NCBI GenBank assembly: GCA_021292105.1
Contig: CM037868.1
Coordinates: 1,975,721-2,039,720, forward strand
Direction: 5' to 3'
Length of the DNA stretch: 64,000 nucleotides
Origin: Anadara kagoshimensis
Taxonomy: Eukaryota > Mollusca > Bivalvia > Arcoida > Arcidae
This document shows positions 53,754-64,000 of the stretch, piece after piece. The position numbers were made by a program, and so were the translations under genes. The notes under the pieces are model-generated. The model was not told the origin of the DNA, ran no database searches, and saw only the letters and a program-made list of their open reading frames with translations. Every line of letters starts with the position of its first letter. Positions within the stretch are counted from its first letter, which is position 1.

Positions 53754-56700
53754 TTACTGGTAAAACGTGTATATATCTTGAGAAATAGAAGCGAGAGAAG
53801 CCATAACCTCTTCTGCAGTTGGCTTGATCTCTGAACGGCTCAGTATAAATCCGGTATTTAGACTCCCTGCTTTAGGCGCTCTCAATTCGTATGTAAAGGC
53901 GTATTTTATCCCCGCTTTAATTTTTGCCCAGTCGGCACTGGTACCCGAGGCAGCATCTAAAATGAAATATACAACTTTTAAGTAAAAAAACTTGTACAGT
54001 AACAAGATCCGAATAGGAAAACAAAAAACATTGATAATAAACGAACCATTAGACTAGCTGTACATCGCAAACAGTGACAGGAAGGAATCCTTCAACTGAT
54101 CAAAAACATTGGATGAGAATTATGTACTATATAGAGCTTTATCCATCCCAATTTGTAATACAATAATTGGCAAAAATTTGATATTGAAAAAACACATTCA
54201 CATAAAATATTTAATGTTTTCACTGAATCAGCACTTGACGACAACAAATAATTGTCAAAGGGAAGTTAAAATCAATCACAAACATCGGTCTTTGTCAAAA
54301 TACCACTTTTAAAAGCAACGCAAAATCTTTGAGAACTATGAGAGCTTGGTCTTTATACAGAAATTCGAATTATGTTGTTTATAAATAAATATGTTGTCCA
54401 AATGATATTGTAAGCCTAGGGCGATCATAGCCACTTGTTTTATGCGCAAAACCACAAATATATTTATATAAGTTTTGTATCCAAATTATTCTTGATCATC
54501 TACCATAGCGGACTCAAATAAACATTAACAGGAGAAGCATGTTTACAAAATGCATCAAGTTTGACCTGGCAGTTTGACCTTTTATTTTTATGTTTGAACA
54601 GACACACTCTGTCTAATTTAGGGGCTACATAAAGCTGTTATACTTGGATAGATGATAGGAATACTGGGTTTTTATGGTTTTGCCCAAAATCACACATAAA
54701 TCATTAACCCAATCTATATATACAAATTTAAGGTCAAACTTGACGCACTATACTTGTACATAAAGTTGATTAATTAAAGAGATGTTGAGCAAAAATAACA
54801 TTGATTACAAATAAAACATTACACAATAACTCCGGAGCTGGTCCAACTCTGTATATTTTCCCATGTACCTTTCTCAATGCATCCATACTGTTTTGCCCCA
54901 CACGTATCTACAAAATAAGAACGCATGATTTAACTTTTTTTACTTTGTGTTGTCCAACTTAAAGCAATCATGCTAATCCATGTCCAAATCACATTTCAGA
55001 ATCAAAGCAAAAACTCCATAACGTTATATTTTTGTTTATTTTTCAAGTAAACATCCTGATGAAGGACAAAACTTGTCCTAACGTTTTGAAATGATACGTG
55101 TTAAGCGTTTTTTATTATTTATAATAAGATATTTTCAATATTTACAATATTTACGAATTTACAAATAGGGATCATTTCTGAAGAAAATAGTATTTTTTTG
55201 ATAAGTGTTGAAAACTGAAAAACTAAAGTTGTCCACTGTACATATTACTGATGTTATATGTGAACACCGCGGACCCTAAATGCTATGGTCAGCTTAGTGA
55301 GTAGCGATTACAGTTTATAAGCTTTAAGACATGGGATCAAATATTTTTATCTAACATTTGCTATAAATTTTTAAAAATATTTTTAAAAAATACTAAATGT
55401 GAAAAAGTACATTTTACAACAAAAAACCACTGAACTGTGTTATGACAAGTTCTGTAGTAATGATGTCATTGTTTACATTTGACAAAATCGGAGATTCCTC
55501 AGACACATCACAATGAGAAATTGACGTGTACTTTACCACCAAGATTCTCTATCATACGTGTTCGATAAAACTTTTATTTTGCAAAATCAGATAGAAAACT
55601 GGTCTAATGTTAGATACATAGTGATACAACTGATTATAGTTATTATTAAAAGCTTCAGGAGGAAAATGTCTGCAAATTTTACAGATCGTGCCACAGATAT
55701 GCGTAAATAGATAAATGTTTTGTAGTCTTACCTTTGTTGAAAATATGATTTAACTTTTGTTTTATTTTTGTTTCTATGTCGAGCATTTCATATTTACAAA
55801 GAAAATATAACCCATTTACAAATTATGTATACAGTATTTTAATTTTATTTTACCGAGTGACATTTCAGTTGTTCGTTTATCTACGTTTTATCAGAACAAG
55901 TCTGTGTAAAAATTAAATGGACTTACTTACACATATCAGGCTGTTTAGATGACATGGAACAAATCATACTAGTGCTAATTTTACAGAGAAGATTACTATT
56001 GTGGATTAATGAAATAATGAAATTTGTCTTTTATGTTATTTCAAATCCGCCTTACCATTTCGTCGTGATCTTTTGCTCTTCTTGATGTGTAAGCAAATGG
56101 TGTTAGTAACTTCTGCGAACGACAATGGAATGCTAAATACGCTCTAACTCTGTTTTTGATTTCATTAATTTTATTTCTAATACAAATTGTCTCTGGTTCA
56201 GAAAAAGGGTTTCTTCCAGGGTAAGTTTTGCCACATGGGCTTTGACTTACACCGGAGACTGAAATAAATGTAAAAAGGTAGGTTTAAAATACTAATTTGC
56301 ATGAAATGATAAATGTCATTTAACACTAAAACCAATTAAAGGATGTAAAACAACCCACAAACCAAAAACATCTTTAATCAAACGGTAATAATATTTGCTG
56401 TAATTGTGAACCATATCTTATTATCGGGAACCTTTTTAATTTGTTCATTTTTTTTATAAGAACCTTTTGTATAATTCATAATCGGAGTTCTTAACAAAAT
56501 ATTATTATCACTCTAATAAGTTTTGCAAATTGTTTAGATATGTGTTTTACCTCCGAAGTCGATGTCGAAATTTCTGTTAAGATCTACACCAAAACATGAC
56601 CATTTCTGACGACTTCTGTTTTTTCTCCACAATCGATCCTTAATAATAATAATAATAATAATATATTTATATATACAAACAGACTAATAAATAAATTAAT

Positions 56701-59700
56701 TACTACTTATACTAATACTACTAATAATAATAAAGTTTGTATAATATAAAAACAGTGACAGAAAGTCCAAGACATTTGCTGTATTTAACGATAAGCAGAG
56801 CAAGTGTAGAAGTGATTAAGTTGCTAGCCAACATCTTTATAAAGGTAATGTGATCCAATATATATGTGAGTTATTTAATATTCTTTGTTACGCATCTTAC
56901 AGCAATGTATGACACGGGAGAATATTATAATTGAACGAAAAAATCGTTATCGTAAAACAGTTTTTATAAAAGCTACTACGGGAGAACCTTTCAAAACAGA
57001 TAATATTGTGTTTCTTATTGTGTTTCTTTCTTAAAAGAAAATACCCTAAAACGGAATGGGAAATGGAAAACGAGGTCAAAAGTGAGTTTCATATATAATC
57101 GTAACCATAAGGAGTATTTTGTCAGAACATTTTCTCCCAATTCAACAGTGAAATCCTACTAAAGTTAGGTTGATAAAAAATCTTTTTTTTTCAATGTTCA
57201 TACAGCCGCAAGTTAAAGTGAACTGAAGATATATGTTTAAACAACATTGACCTGTCCGCTTGAATATTCTTGAATATTCATGTAAGTACATGGTTATGGT
57301 TAGGGTTCGCTGTTACTACATATACACTGTACGGGTTATGAAAATGAAAAAAAAATCAATAAAGTCATCTGACATTATTCACAGCCGCCGACAGCCAATA
57401 AACCTAAAACAGATCCTTACAAAAGCAAAATTAAAATCATCAGGCGTAAAACAGGTTAAGAAATGTGAAGATCCAAGATGCGGTACGTGTGAATACTTTC
57501 AAATTTGAACACTACTCTCTCTTAAAAATGGCATGTCATTTAATGTAAAAAACAATATGAACTGTTGTATTGCAAATTTGATTAGTTGCATAACTTGTTC
57601 GTTATGCGGAGAACGGTATGTCGGACAAACCGATAGTAGCGAACGGGAAAGAATTAGAATACATACAGCAAATCGAACATCTGGAAACCCGAAAAAAAAC
57701 CGTTGAGTGAACATTTGGACATTTGCGTAAACAATTAAAGTCATAGGTTGAAAAGTCCCAAAAGGGACGAAAACATTAGCTTTAACTCAATCTAAGGATA
57801 TATATATATTGTTTGCGTGGTTAATGCTACCCTAATAATAATATATATATATATATAATAGAAACCACTGTTAGTTGCGACCCGGAGGTGAGTAACTGTT
57901 CTCCCCACACGTGTCCTTACTGACACTAAAACAAAAAAAAACTTCAAAAGTTCAACAGACTTGCCTCGTAAATAAGTTCGTTTCAACTTTGTTTGTGGTG
58001 AAAAAATGGGATTTGATATTGGCCTGGGTTATCAACCACGATTTTTAACGGATATTCTGAATTAACAGGTATCAATGCATCGTCTATCTTTTATGAACAT
58101 TGAATAATTGTCATGACAGCGTAAAAATTACTACAAAATCTGTTTTACCAGACGGGTGTTTCGGATTAGATGCCTTATCCGTAGTGCTCGGACTAAAATT
58201 GTGACTCTTCAAATATGACACAGATGTCGAAATTAGAAAAAATAGAGGGACCAAAATGTTTTAACAAAAAAACCTCACTGGTATACATTTTATAGATCTT
58301 ATATTATTAAATTCCTGCGTGAATATGAGCTTGCGAAACCGCATATGTTCTGATATGTTGACTGACGTGTGTGTGTGTCTTACCCCTGTGTGTGAATACT
58401 CATATCCGTCTGGGTTTGCTGACGGTAAAAATATCCATTCAAATTTATCCAACATGTCAGTGATTTTGGGGTCTCTACCGTATCCTTTGAGCATCTGTAA
58501 AAAAGGGCAAAGATTTTGTAACCTTACTGAATTAATTAGTCAAACTAAAATTTCATTACAAGAAAGTGATGAAGACAAAAAATTGAAATAGAAAGGCAAA
58601 CAAGTAACACATTAATCAACAAAATAATGTAGCAAAGAACTGAAAGGAAAGTTTGTACAGGAGATGCTTACAAATCAAATGAACCTGACCCTCCCTTATA
58701 TAAGTTCAAGTTTTAAACTTAATATCAGAGTTCCAAAGTTATTATTTTGTTTTAAAACTGTGATTAGTATATTTATGTTTCATGGTATAACAAATAGATT
58801 AACTGTGTATTAATCGTATGTAAACGTATTTTTGTTAAGATAAACTGATGGACAAAAATAATGTTTACATTTCAGTTAACTAGCATGACCTATCAATTTC
58901 TCGTCAAGTCCAATTTTAGACGGGGATAAATGCGTTGACCGCAAGATGATGTGAAAAAGGCAGGGATAAAAGCAATCAAAGGATCAACAGCACTGTTCCA
59001 TTCACCGACAAAACCTGTGTTGTTTTGTAATATTTAATGTTTGTCATTTTGCAAATACATGTATTTGCAATAATATAGGATTAATATTACAAGTATAAGA
59101 AATACCTTATAATTTTTTGCGGTTTACGGGGTATAAACAAGCTTTTGTAAGTGACAATATTAACATAAATTTCTTCATTGTCTTATTAAATTTACCACTT
59201 TCAGAATCTTGTTTATACCTCGTAAACCACAATTCAAAAGTCATTTCTACACCTACACTAACCATATCTATTATATACACGGCTACAGCAGGAGTAATCC
59301 ATTCCCGAGCATGAATCCCAGCTTCAATGAATATAATAGGTTTATTTGTTTGGTCTGCGATAATATTTTTTCCTATCTGAATATAAAATAAAATAAACGT
59401 AGTACATTAATCATTCGATGAGACGTAAACAGGAACAATATTAGGGACATTTCACGATGGTTCATTGTTTTCGGGTATCAAAGCGTTTAGCGATTTGTTA
59501 CGTTAGCCAAAAACGTTGCCATTAGTTACACCAAATGATCAATTACTAAGTGACATAAATTGAAACATTTTCTATTCCAATCTACTGGTTTAGTGCCCGC
59601 ACATAGAAATCTATGCAAGTTGCTCTGAATTTAAATTACTATATTGTTAATGCACTTGTTCACTGAATATAACAAACATGCACATATTGATGCATTGCTT

Positions 59701-60329
59701 CAATTTAAATTTGTAGACAAATTTACTGACGATGGTACTATAACTGTTATGCTATCACAATGTAATCGGTTTTTTTTATTTTTTTATGCCAAAATCTCTC
59801 CAAAATACTGCTTGTGGTAAGTCTAAAGTGGAAATAAAGGAATCTTTTCTGAAAATATGCATTTGTCTAGTCCATCAAACATTATTTAAAACATATTTAA
59901 TTCAAATGTAATCAACTTTTAATACCAAAGTATGTACATTGTTCTAATGGGGTTTTACGCTGTGTCACGTGATCAATATCTCTTAACGTTTGTGTGGGGC
60001 TTTTTAGAAAACGTAAACGTCATAAATTCTCGGAATAATGTCCTTTTAGACGACAAACGTCATCTTGTGATTGCAATTCTTTGCGAATAGGTGATCCGCA
60101 CAGATGTTAAATAGTGTCATGTAGTACAGCAGTTAACCCCATTTTGTCTTAACGAAATTTTATGCAGTTTAATCCGGATCGATTTATGATAAGATAAGTT
60201 TAACAAAATTATGATTATGATGATTACCTTAGCTATTATCATTTCTCTTCCCTCGTATGATTTACCAATACTTTCCAACACAACTAAACCTCTGAAGTCA
60301 CTCGCCATTTTCTTCAACCATTTATTAAT
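53754..60329 (-). CDS. M14 metallocarboxypeptidase, seven exons, 5' part missing
   Basis: Minus-strand join: 60329-60228, 59376-59263, 58494-58384, 56638-56551, 56258-56056, 54907-54823, 53956-53754. All six introns are GT-AG and every phase closes, giving 301 residues. Order: INKWLKKM, SIGKSYEGRE; zinc ligands His and Glu in GIHAREW (exon 2); FLPSANPDGYEYSHTG; RLWRKNRS and DLNRNF (Arg/Asn-Arg substrate carboxylate site); third zinc His in LAFHCRSQ; LLYAASGTSADW (the Tyr248 equivalent); catalytic Glu in FTYELR; C terminus DIYTFYQ. It removes C-terminal residues from peptides. The position equal to bovine CPA Ile255 / CPB Asp255 is Ala, so basic specificity is unlikely and an A-like preference is inferred. 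The signal and propeptide exons were not found upstream. No broken residue: probably functional. Confidence 0.9.
54559..54757. repeat. Hairpin repeat in the last-but-one carboxypeptidase intron region
   Basis: GCATCAAGTTTGACCT at the left and AAGGTCAAACTTGACGC at the right form an imperfect inverted pair about 200 bp apart. MITE-like, non-coding. It lies in the intron between 53957 and 54822. Confidence 0.4.
54965..55110 (-). repeat. Retroelement debris in the 54908-56055 intron
   Basis: CTAATCCATGTCCAAATCAC near 54972 is an RT-family tail relic (minus). Next to it, CCTGATGAAGGACAAAACTT, GTCCTAACGTTTT near 55050 resembles the end of a PLE, with a hammerhead-like core CTGATGA and a GGACAA/TTGTCC stem but without the required GAAA. 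Confidence 0.4.
55111..56055. other. Carboxypeptidase intron, otherwise empty
   Basis: AT-rich intron sequence. I see no repeat ends, RNA gene or additional exon. Confidence 0.5.
57340..57790 (+). pseudogene. Decayed Penelope-like element C terminus (second PLE family)
   Basis: Across frames: HSRRQPINLKQILTKAKLKS, then CEDPRCGTCEYFQ (the PLE cysteine cluster), then SLCGERYVGQTDSSERERIR and IHTANRTSGNPKK (GIY-YIG core and following His). Frameshifts and stops separate the parts. Its end has AAGTCCCAAAAGGGACGAAAAC, a stem-loop followed by GAAAA as in hammerhead stem II, with a degraded left core. It sits in the intron 56639-58383 and differs clearly from the 49-53 kb element. Confidence 0.7.
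57800..58383. other. Carboxypeptidase intron sequence
   Basis: Contains a (TA) run at 57841-57857 and no gene. The frame 57792-57986 is incidental. Confidence 0.5.
58495..59262. other. Carboxypeptidase intron sequence
   Basis: AT-rich; the words GCGGTTTACGGGGTATAAACAAG near 59120 and GTTTATACCTCGTAAACCACA near 59212 form an inverted pair of about 20 bp over 110 bp, so a short hairpin element sits against the exon 59263-59376. Confidence 0.45.
59955..60110 (+). repeat. Dispersed repeat, partner of 605-790
   Basis: CACGTGATCAATATCTCTTA, ACGTTTGTGTGG, ACGTCATAAATTCTCGGAAT and AATAGGTGATCCGCACA match the reverse complement of 605-790 in order. It lies in the intron 59377-60227. Confidence 0.6.
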
Positions 60330-60344
60330 CTAATCGATAAGAAA

Positions 60345-60556
60345 AAGGTTAATGGTCGTTACCACAGTGTTACTGGTTAGTTTGATGTCTCTATGTTCAG
60401 GATTGCCCTTGATATATATATATATATTTGACTTCCCATATTTACATGTTTTCTTCACTCAATATTATTAAACACATGGAGGATCTAGCTAGATGAACTG
60501 GAAGAGCACCCGGCCTCACTTTCCATGGTGGTAGTTTATGTGTCTAACCTTATTTG

Positions 60557-60590
<34 letters not shown>

Positions 60591-60645
60591 CTGGATTGTG
60601 AACCGGACATGGATAAGTATGTTGTTTTTAAAGTGAAGATTTAAT
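60345..60645 (+). repeat. RT-family 3' end with poly-T insertion
   Basis: GTCTCTATGTTCAGGATTGCC, GAAGAGCACCCGGCCTCACT, GGTAGTTTATGTGTCTAACC, then a run of about 28 T (60564-60591), and TCTGGATTGTGAACCGGACA, GGATAAGTATG. Only the last thumb codons and the tail remain. A (TA) run lies at 60413-60426. Confidence 0.7.
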
Positions 60646-60739
60646 TTATAAAAGAATATAAAGACCATCAGTGTCATGAATGGGTTTCAGATTGGACCTA
60701 TTCTGTTTGGCTGCGATAGCTATATCCATTGTTAATTAG

Positions 60740-60975
60740 AACTGTTTCTTAAGGCCCAATACCCCACACCCAGGGGTTTAATGTTTTCCCGCGACCTTGA
60801 TTCCGATATAGCCTTGATTCAATATCATGACACACATTTTGACCATGAAGACTATTCCTGTGAGTTTTATGACAATCGTCCAAAGCAGTTATGAGACATT
60901 GTCCGGACACAATTTCACACGGACAGACAGAAAGACGGATGGACAGACATACTCCTATATAAAACCTCATGTTAC
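60740..60975 (-). repeat. Mollusc-type dispersed repeat with GACAGACGG motif
   Basis: CCAATACCCCACACCCAGGG, then CGGACAGACAGAAAGACGGA, TGGACAGACATACTCCTATA and GCGGAGGGTATAATTA. The CGGACAGACGG...CTCCTATATA...GGGGTATAAT order is a pattern I know from many mollusc repeats; the family name is not assigned. Confidence 0.5.
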
Positions 60976-61139
60976 TTTGCGGAGGGTATAATTAATGTGG
61001 ACGAAATGATATTCGCTGACTGATATTGACTACTTTGCAAAAGATTTTCCTGAAAATAAAACTGGCAAAATGTACCATCCATTTTGTCACTTAATGCAAA
61101 AGAAAATAAATAAATAACTAAATAAATAAATAAGTAAAA

Positions 61140-61560
61140 ATACTGATCTATAATAGACCTCTCCCAAGAGAACTGTTCTTCTATAGTGTTGTCAGGAGAG
61201 GTATAGTGTCCAATGCCGATAGACAACACTAGGAGATTTGTTCCCGAGGGAGAGGTCCATAATAGATTTAGTACATCGCATGGCGTTGTTTTAATTAATT
61301 TTTGAAATTAACTATTAATTCTATTCAACATCATAGATTTTAAACAGTAATTAACAATCAAATAAATATAAATAAATAAATAGATAAATAAATAAATGAA
61401 CACTACAATAAATCTCAACATTATTGTACATTTACACATATTTTAAAATAATAAAAGTATAGTCCCTGACGCGATAGACTACACATTGATATCGGCAGAC
61501 TATATCTAGGTATAGTCCCGTTGCTATGTGTTGTCAAGGACATATGGTGTCTACAAGAAA
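61140..61560. repeat. Short inverted repeats and AAAT-rich run
   Basis: TAATAGACCTCTCCCAAGAG near 61151 pairs with CGAGGGAGAGGTCCATAATA near 61250, and inner AGTGTTGTC... pairs with GACAACACT. This is a compact 115-bp hairpin. An (AAAT)n stretch follows at 61360-61395. A looser hairpin (GATAGACTACAC...GGCAGACTATATC) is at 61460-61545. No gene. Confidence 0.45.
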
Positions 61561-61615
61561 TGGTATTCATTTGTAGTTAGTCAATTATTATTCAGCAAAT
61601 TAACATATGATGTAC

Positions 61616-62663
61616 TTAAAAAGTACCTGTAACGATTTTTGATTTTGACATATGTTATTCTCCATATTAAAATATGACTTTATGCGAGAATTTTATAAAA
61701 ATCTATGCCGAAATAAGGGAGATAGCGGCGAGTTTAAAATGCACCTCTCGTTAATCCAAATCAAAAAGCTCGGTTTTAGGGGCCCCATAACTTCATTTAA
61801 GTAAGCAGCCCTCACATAATACTATTTATCTTCATTACTTACATAATGGACTAGCTAAAAAGTATTTTTTTTATATTTCACGATAAATTCATTTGATAAA
61901 GTGGAATTTACATCCGAATGACACCTACTAATAAGTAAGCAAATTATTATTGGTCCACCTCGATAAAAAGTTTATTTATTAGACATTCCTTAGATTGAAA
62001 CCTATACCTTTAATCAACTGGATGTGCTCTTACAATGAACAAAATTGATTGACAGGTGTTCGGATAATTTCATGACACCTGTAAATATACTGTTTGATGT
62101 TGTCTTGGATTTAGAATTTCACGTAGGTAAACTGATTGCGAAAAGATCATGTATTAAAAAATATTGTTACGGGAGTATGAATAGACAAGGCTCACATTCA
62201 GAACTCATATTGATGTAAATATAAAACTGGTATGATATGTAATTGATCGTATTCTCAAGGTCTGTTTCAGTATCGAATGAGTACAACTGAACGCTAATTG
62301 TATCAATTGCAAGGTTTTCTATTTCTTCCCAAAATAATTACGAATCATAAAACATATACAGGTGCACGTCTGAATCAGTAATTTTTTACCCATTCATTAT
62401 ATAACGCGTCTCATCAGCATTATAAGAACTGTCCGCCATGCTAGTTACAACAACGGTTACTTAAATGACGTCACAAACGGATCAGCCTCGACATGGGTCG
62501 TTTCACTTACAGGTACCTAGAGAGGGCCAAATTCAAGGTCTTTCAAACCGCTATAACTTTCTTATTTGGTCATCAATTTTGATGCGGTTTTCGATATTGT
62601 AAAATTAAAATAGTATTTAACACAAATATGAAAATAATAATTTTCGTTACAGGTACTCTTTAA
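61616..62663. mobile_element. 1.05-kb TIR element with putative TAC target duplication
   Basis: Left end TTAAAAAGTACCTGTAACGA; right end the inverse of TTAAAGAGTACCTGTAACGA (one mismatch in 20). TAC lies directly outside both ends (61613-61615 and 62664-62666). An inner ACAGGTACCTAGAGAGGGCC block near 62510 is a second, internal end-like sequence. No transposase frame. A non-autonomous DNA transposon. Confidence 0.65.
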
Positions 62664-62769
62664 TACTTATAGATATTCATCAATTTTAAAATGTCCGTTT
62701 CTTGTCAGAGCATATCCATTTCCAATAACAATGATAAAAGTGATGCATAAAAACTCTTAATAATATTAC

Positions 62770-63155
62770 ACCATTGCAGTGGATCAGTTGGCATAGTGCT
62801 CGCTCCGTACGTGGGGGCTTGTGGGTTCAAACTACGACCAGGTCTGAACCAAGACTTGAAAGTTAAGATCAGTTGAGTTGAATAATGGTGTTTACCGTCC
62901 CAGTCAAGAATATTCCATTCATATCGAGAAGTCGCTAGATATAGGCGAAGGTGCAGAACTTTTGCCTGTGTGTTGCACTGATGTCATGCTACAACATGGT
63001 TCTTTTGTAACTTTAATTTCGTAATTCCGAGTGCCTGGCAAAATAAGTCACTACCCACTTTCAAGTCTTGGGTCAGACCCGGCCGGTAATCGAACCCACG
63101 ACCTCCAACTTACGGAGTAAGCACTATCAAATGAGCTACCACAGTGGTAATTAAG
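62770..63155. repeat. Pair of facing tRNA-headed SINE sequences
   Basis: A plus-strand head (TGGATCAGTTGGCATAGTGC, TTGTGGGTTCAAAC) lies at 62778-62830 and a minus-strand head (GGTAGCTCATTTGATAGTGC, GTCGTGGGTTCGATTACC) at 63148-63090. The shared body between them reads on the minus strand: AAAGTGGGTAGTGACTTATT, GCCAGGCACTCGGAATTACG, then the tail TTGACTGGGACGGTAAACAC. Both heads have A- and B-box-like segments. Confidence 0.65.
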
Positions 63156-63400
63156 ACTTGAAATTGGGTAGGTACTATTCTTTTGCCAAGCATATCGGCA
63201 TAACGAAATGAAAGTAACGATTCTTTCGAATGGGAACTTAAAATAATCGAGGTCCTGTGTCACGGTGAGCGGAACTTTACAATATAATGCCAGCAGGCTA
63301 AATTTATGCACCTTCGCCTACAGCTGGTGGCGTCTCTATATAGCTTAAATATTCTTGAATGGGACGTTTAACACCATTACTCAACTCATAATTTTATTGA
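63156..63400 (+). repeat. SINE body and tail, plus strand
   Basis: AAGACTTGAAATTGGGTAGG, GCCAAGCATATCGGCATAACG, CACCTTCGCCTACAGCTGGT and TTGAATGGGACGTTTAACAC, then CATTACTCAAC. Same family as 7665-7955 but in the other orientation. Confidence 0.65.
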
Positions 63401-63464
63401 AAGAATCATACTGAAACGATGCCGACAAATTGACAGTATGAAACATATTATCATATTCCGAGAA

Positions 63465-63745
63465 AGTAATTTATCATACCCCAGCTTAAAAAGTGGGGGG
63501 GGGTATATAGTGATAGGGGTGTCCGTCCGTCCCTCCTTCCTTCCGTTACACCTTAGGGTACCCATCTCTTATGCGCAACTCCTCCTAAACACTTCAATGG
63601 ATTTTTATGAAACTTTCACACAATCTTTGTGATATAATGTAGATATGCAGCTCCTTTTTAAAAATTTGATCCGATAGATTTTTGGGAGCGAGGGTACTTT
63701 TTGTGAGCTTGTCGCTCACAATTTTTTCTAGTTTTAAAATTATTT
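63465..63745 (+). repeat. Mollusc-type dispersed repeat with GTCCGTCCGTCC motif
   Basis: CATACCCCAGCTTAAAAAGT, a G run, TATATAGTGATAGGGGTGTC, CGTCCGTCCCTCC, CTCTTATGCGCAACTCCTCC and GAGCTTGTCGCTCACA. The order is familiar from repetitive sequence in molluscs. The open frame 63438-63632 is incidental. Confidence 0.55.
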
Positions 63746-63811
63746 TCGTTCATTTTAGATTGTGATGTTGCGAAAAAAAAATTGCAAAAACAGACTGTAA
63801 TAAAAACTTAC

Positions 63812-63955
63812 ATTTTCATGACGTGCAAACATACCAACTACATTTATGTTATCACCAGAACTGGTCCCGCTGTTACCATTAGTTACACATCCGATACCCA
63901 TATATCTACACCACCATGAAGGTTTCATCATTGTGTTGTCTTGCTCTTCGTTTCC
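63812..63955 (-). CDS. Doubtful exon at the window edge
   Basis: A frame on the minus strand runs through KPSWWCRYMGIGC, VTNGNSGTSSGDNINVVGMF and ARHEN to a good donor (AAT|GTAAGT, exon end 63812). Upstream it stays open for about 25 codons (KKYEYENGNEEQDN) before a stop near 63985. No domain is recognised. It could be an exon of the carboxypeptidase gene's 5' part, of another gene, or chance. Confidence 0.25.
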
Positions 63956-64000
63956 ATTTTCATATTCATATTTCTTTGTTCTTCATCTATAGAGCTAGAA

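Noticed and set aside
55045..55100. Hammerhead ribozyme in the carboxypeptidase intron
   Set aside because: CTGATGA and a perfect GGACAA/TTGTCC stem are present, but TAAC replaces the obligatory GAAA.
60972..61229. 85-codon minus-strand frame as a carboxypeptidase 5' exon
   Set aside because: It crosses a short hairpin element and an AAAT-rich run, shows no propeptide-like text, and lacks suitable splice sites.

Overview
The window looks like nuclear DNA of a lophotrochozoan, most likely a bivalve mollusc. It is AT-rich and gene-poor, has spliceosomal introns, and is crowded with tRNA-derived SINEs, hairpin DNA elements, a reverse-transcriptase (RT) retroelement family and Penelope-like elements (PLEs). 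The four gene types are a secreted fibrinogen-related protein, cGAS-like/Mab-21 proteins, a metallocarboxypeptidase and PLE proteins; the first two belong to families that are expanded in bivalve innate immunity. The species assignment is inference.

Layout. At 1-5.6 kb lie dispersed repeats and a complete three-exon fibrinogen-domain gene on the minus strand (289 aa, signal peptide), whose promoter/5'UTR is tandemly duplicated. At 5.6-13.5 kb is a retroelement graveyard: RT remnants (one with a 5' inversion), SINEs, a 41-bp minisatellite that appears to derive from the RT-element 3' tail, and a 74-bp array that appears to derive from a SINE tail. At 12.5-48.2 kb is a tandem segmental duplication with three units, each carrying one minus-strand cGAS-like receptor (cGLR/Mab-21) gene with long AT-rich flanks. 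Genes 1 and 2 are intact. Gene 3 is broken by a 410-bp internal tandem duplication that looks like an exchange between paralogues. Insertions present in one unit only (a 2.6-kb TIR element in unit 2, a 1.26-kb TTAA element in unit 3) can be dated against empty sites in the other units.

At 48.9-53.2 kb two PLE copies sit head to head. One is near full length but disabled by frameshifts and a stop; the other is 5'-truncated with an open C-terminal frame. Both carry a hammerhead-ribozyme-like motif in the 3' region. At 53.7-60.3 kb are seven minus-strand exons of an M14 carboxypeptidase covering the catalytic domain; its first exons lie upstream, perhaps beyond the window. The last 3.7 kb is mostly SINEs, a TIR element and mollusc-type dispersed repeats, with one doubtful exon at the edge.

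The most interesting part is the cGLR array: a nucleotidyltransferase fold with conserved metal-ligand candidates fused to a long helical C-terminal half, multiplying by tandem duplication, with retroelement-derived satellite arrays at the unit boundaries.
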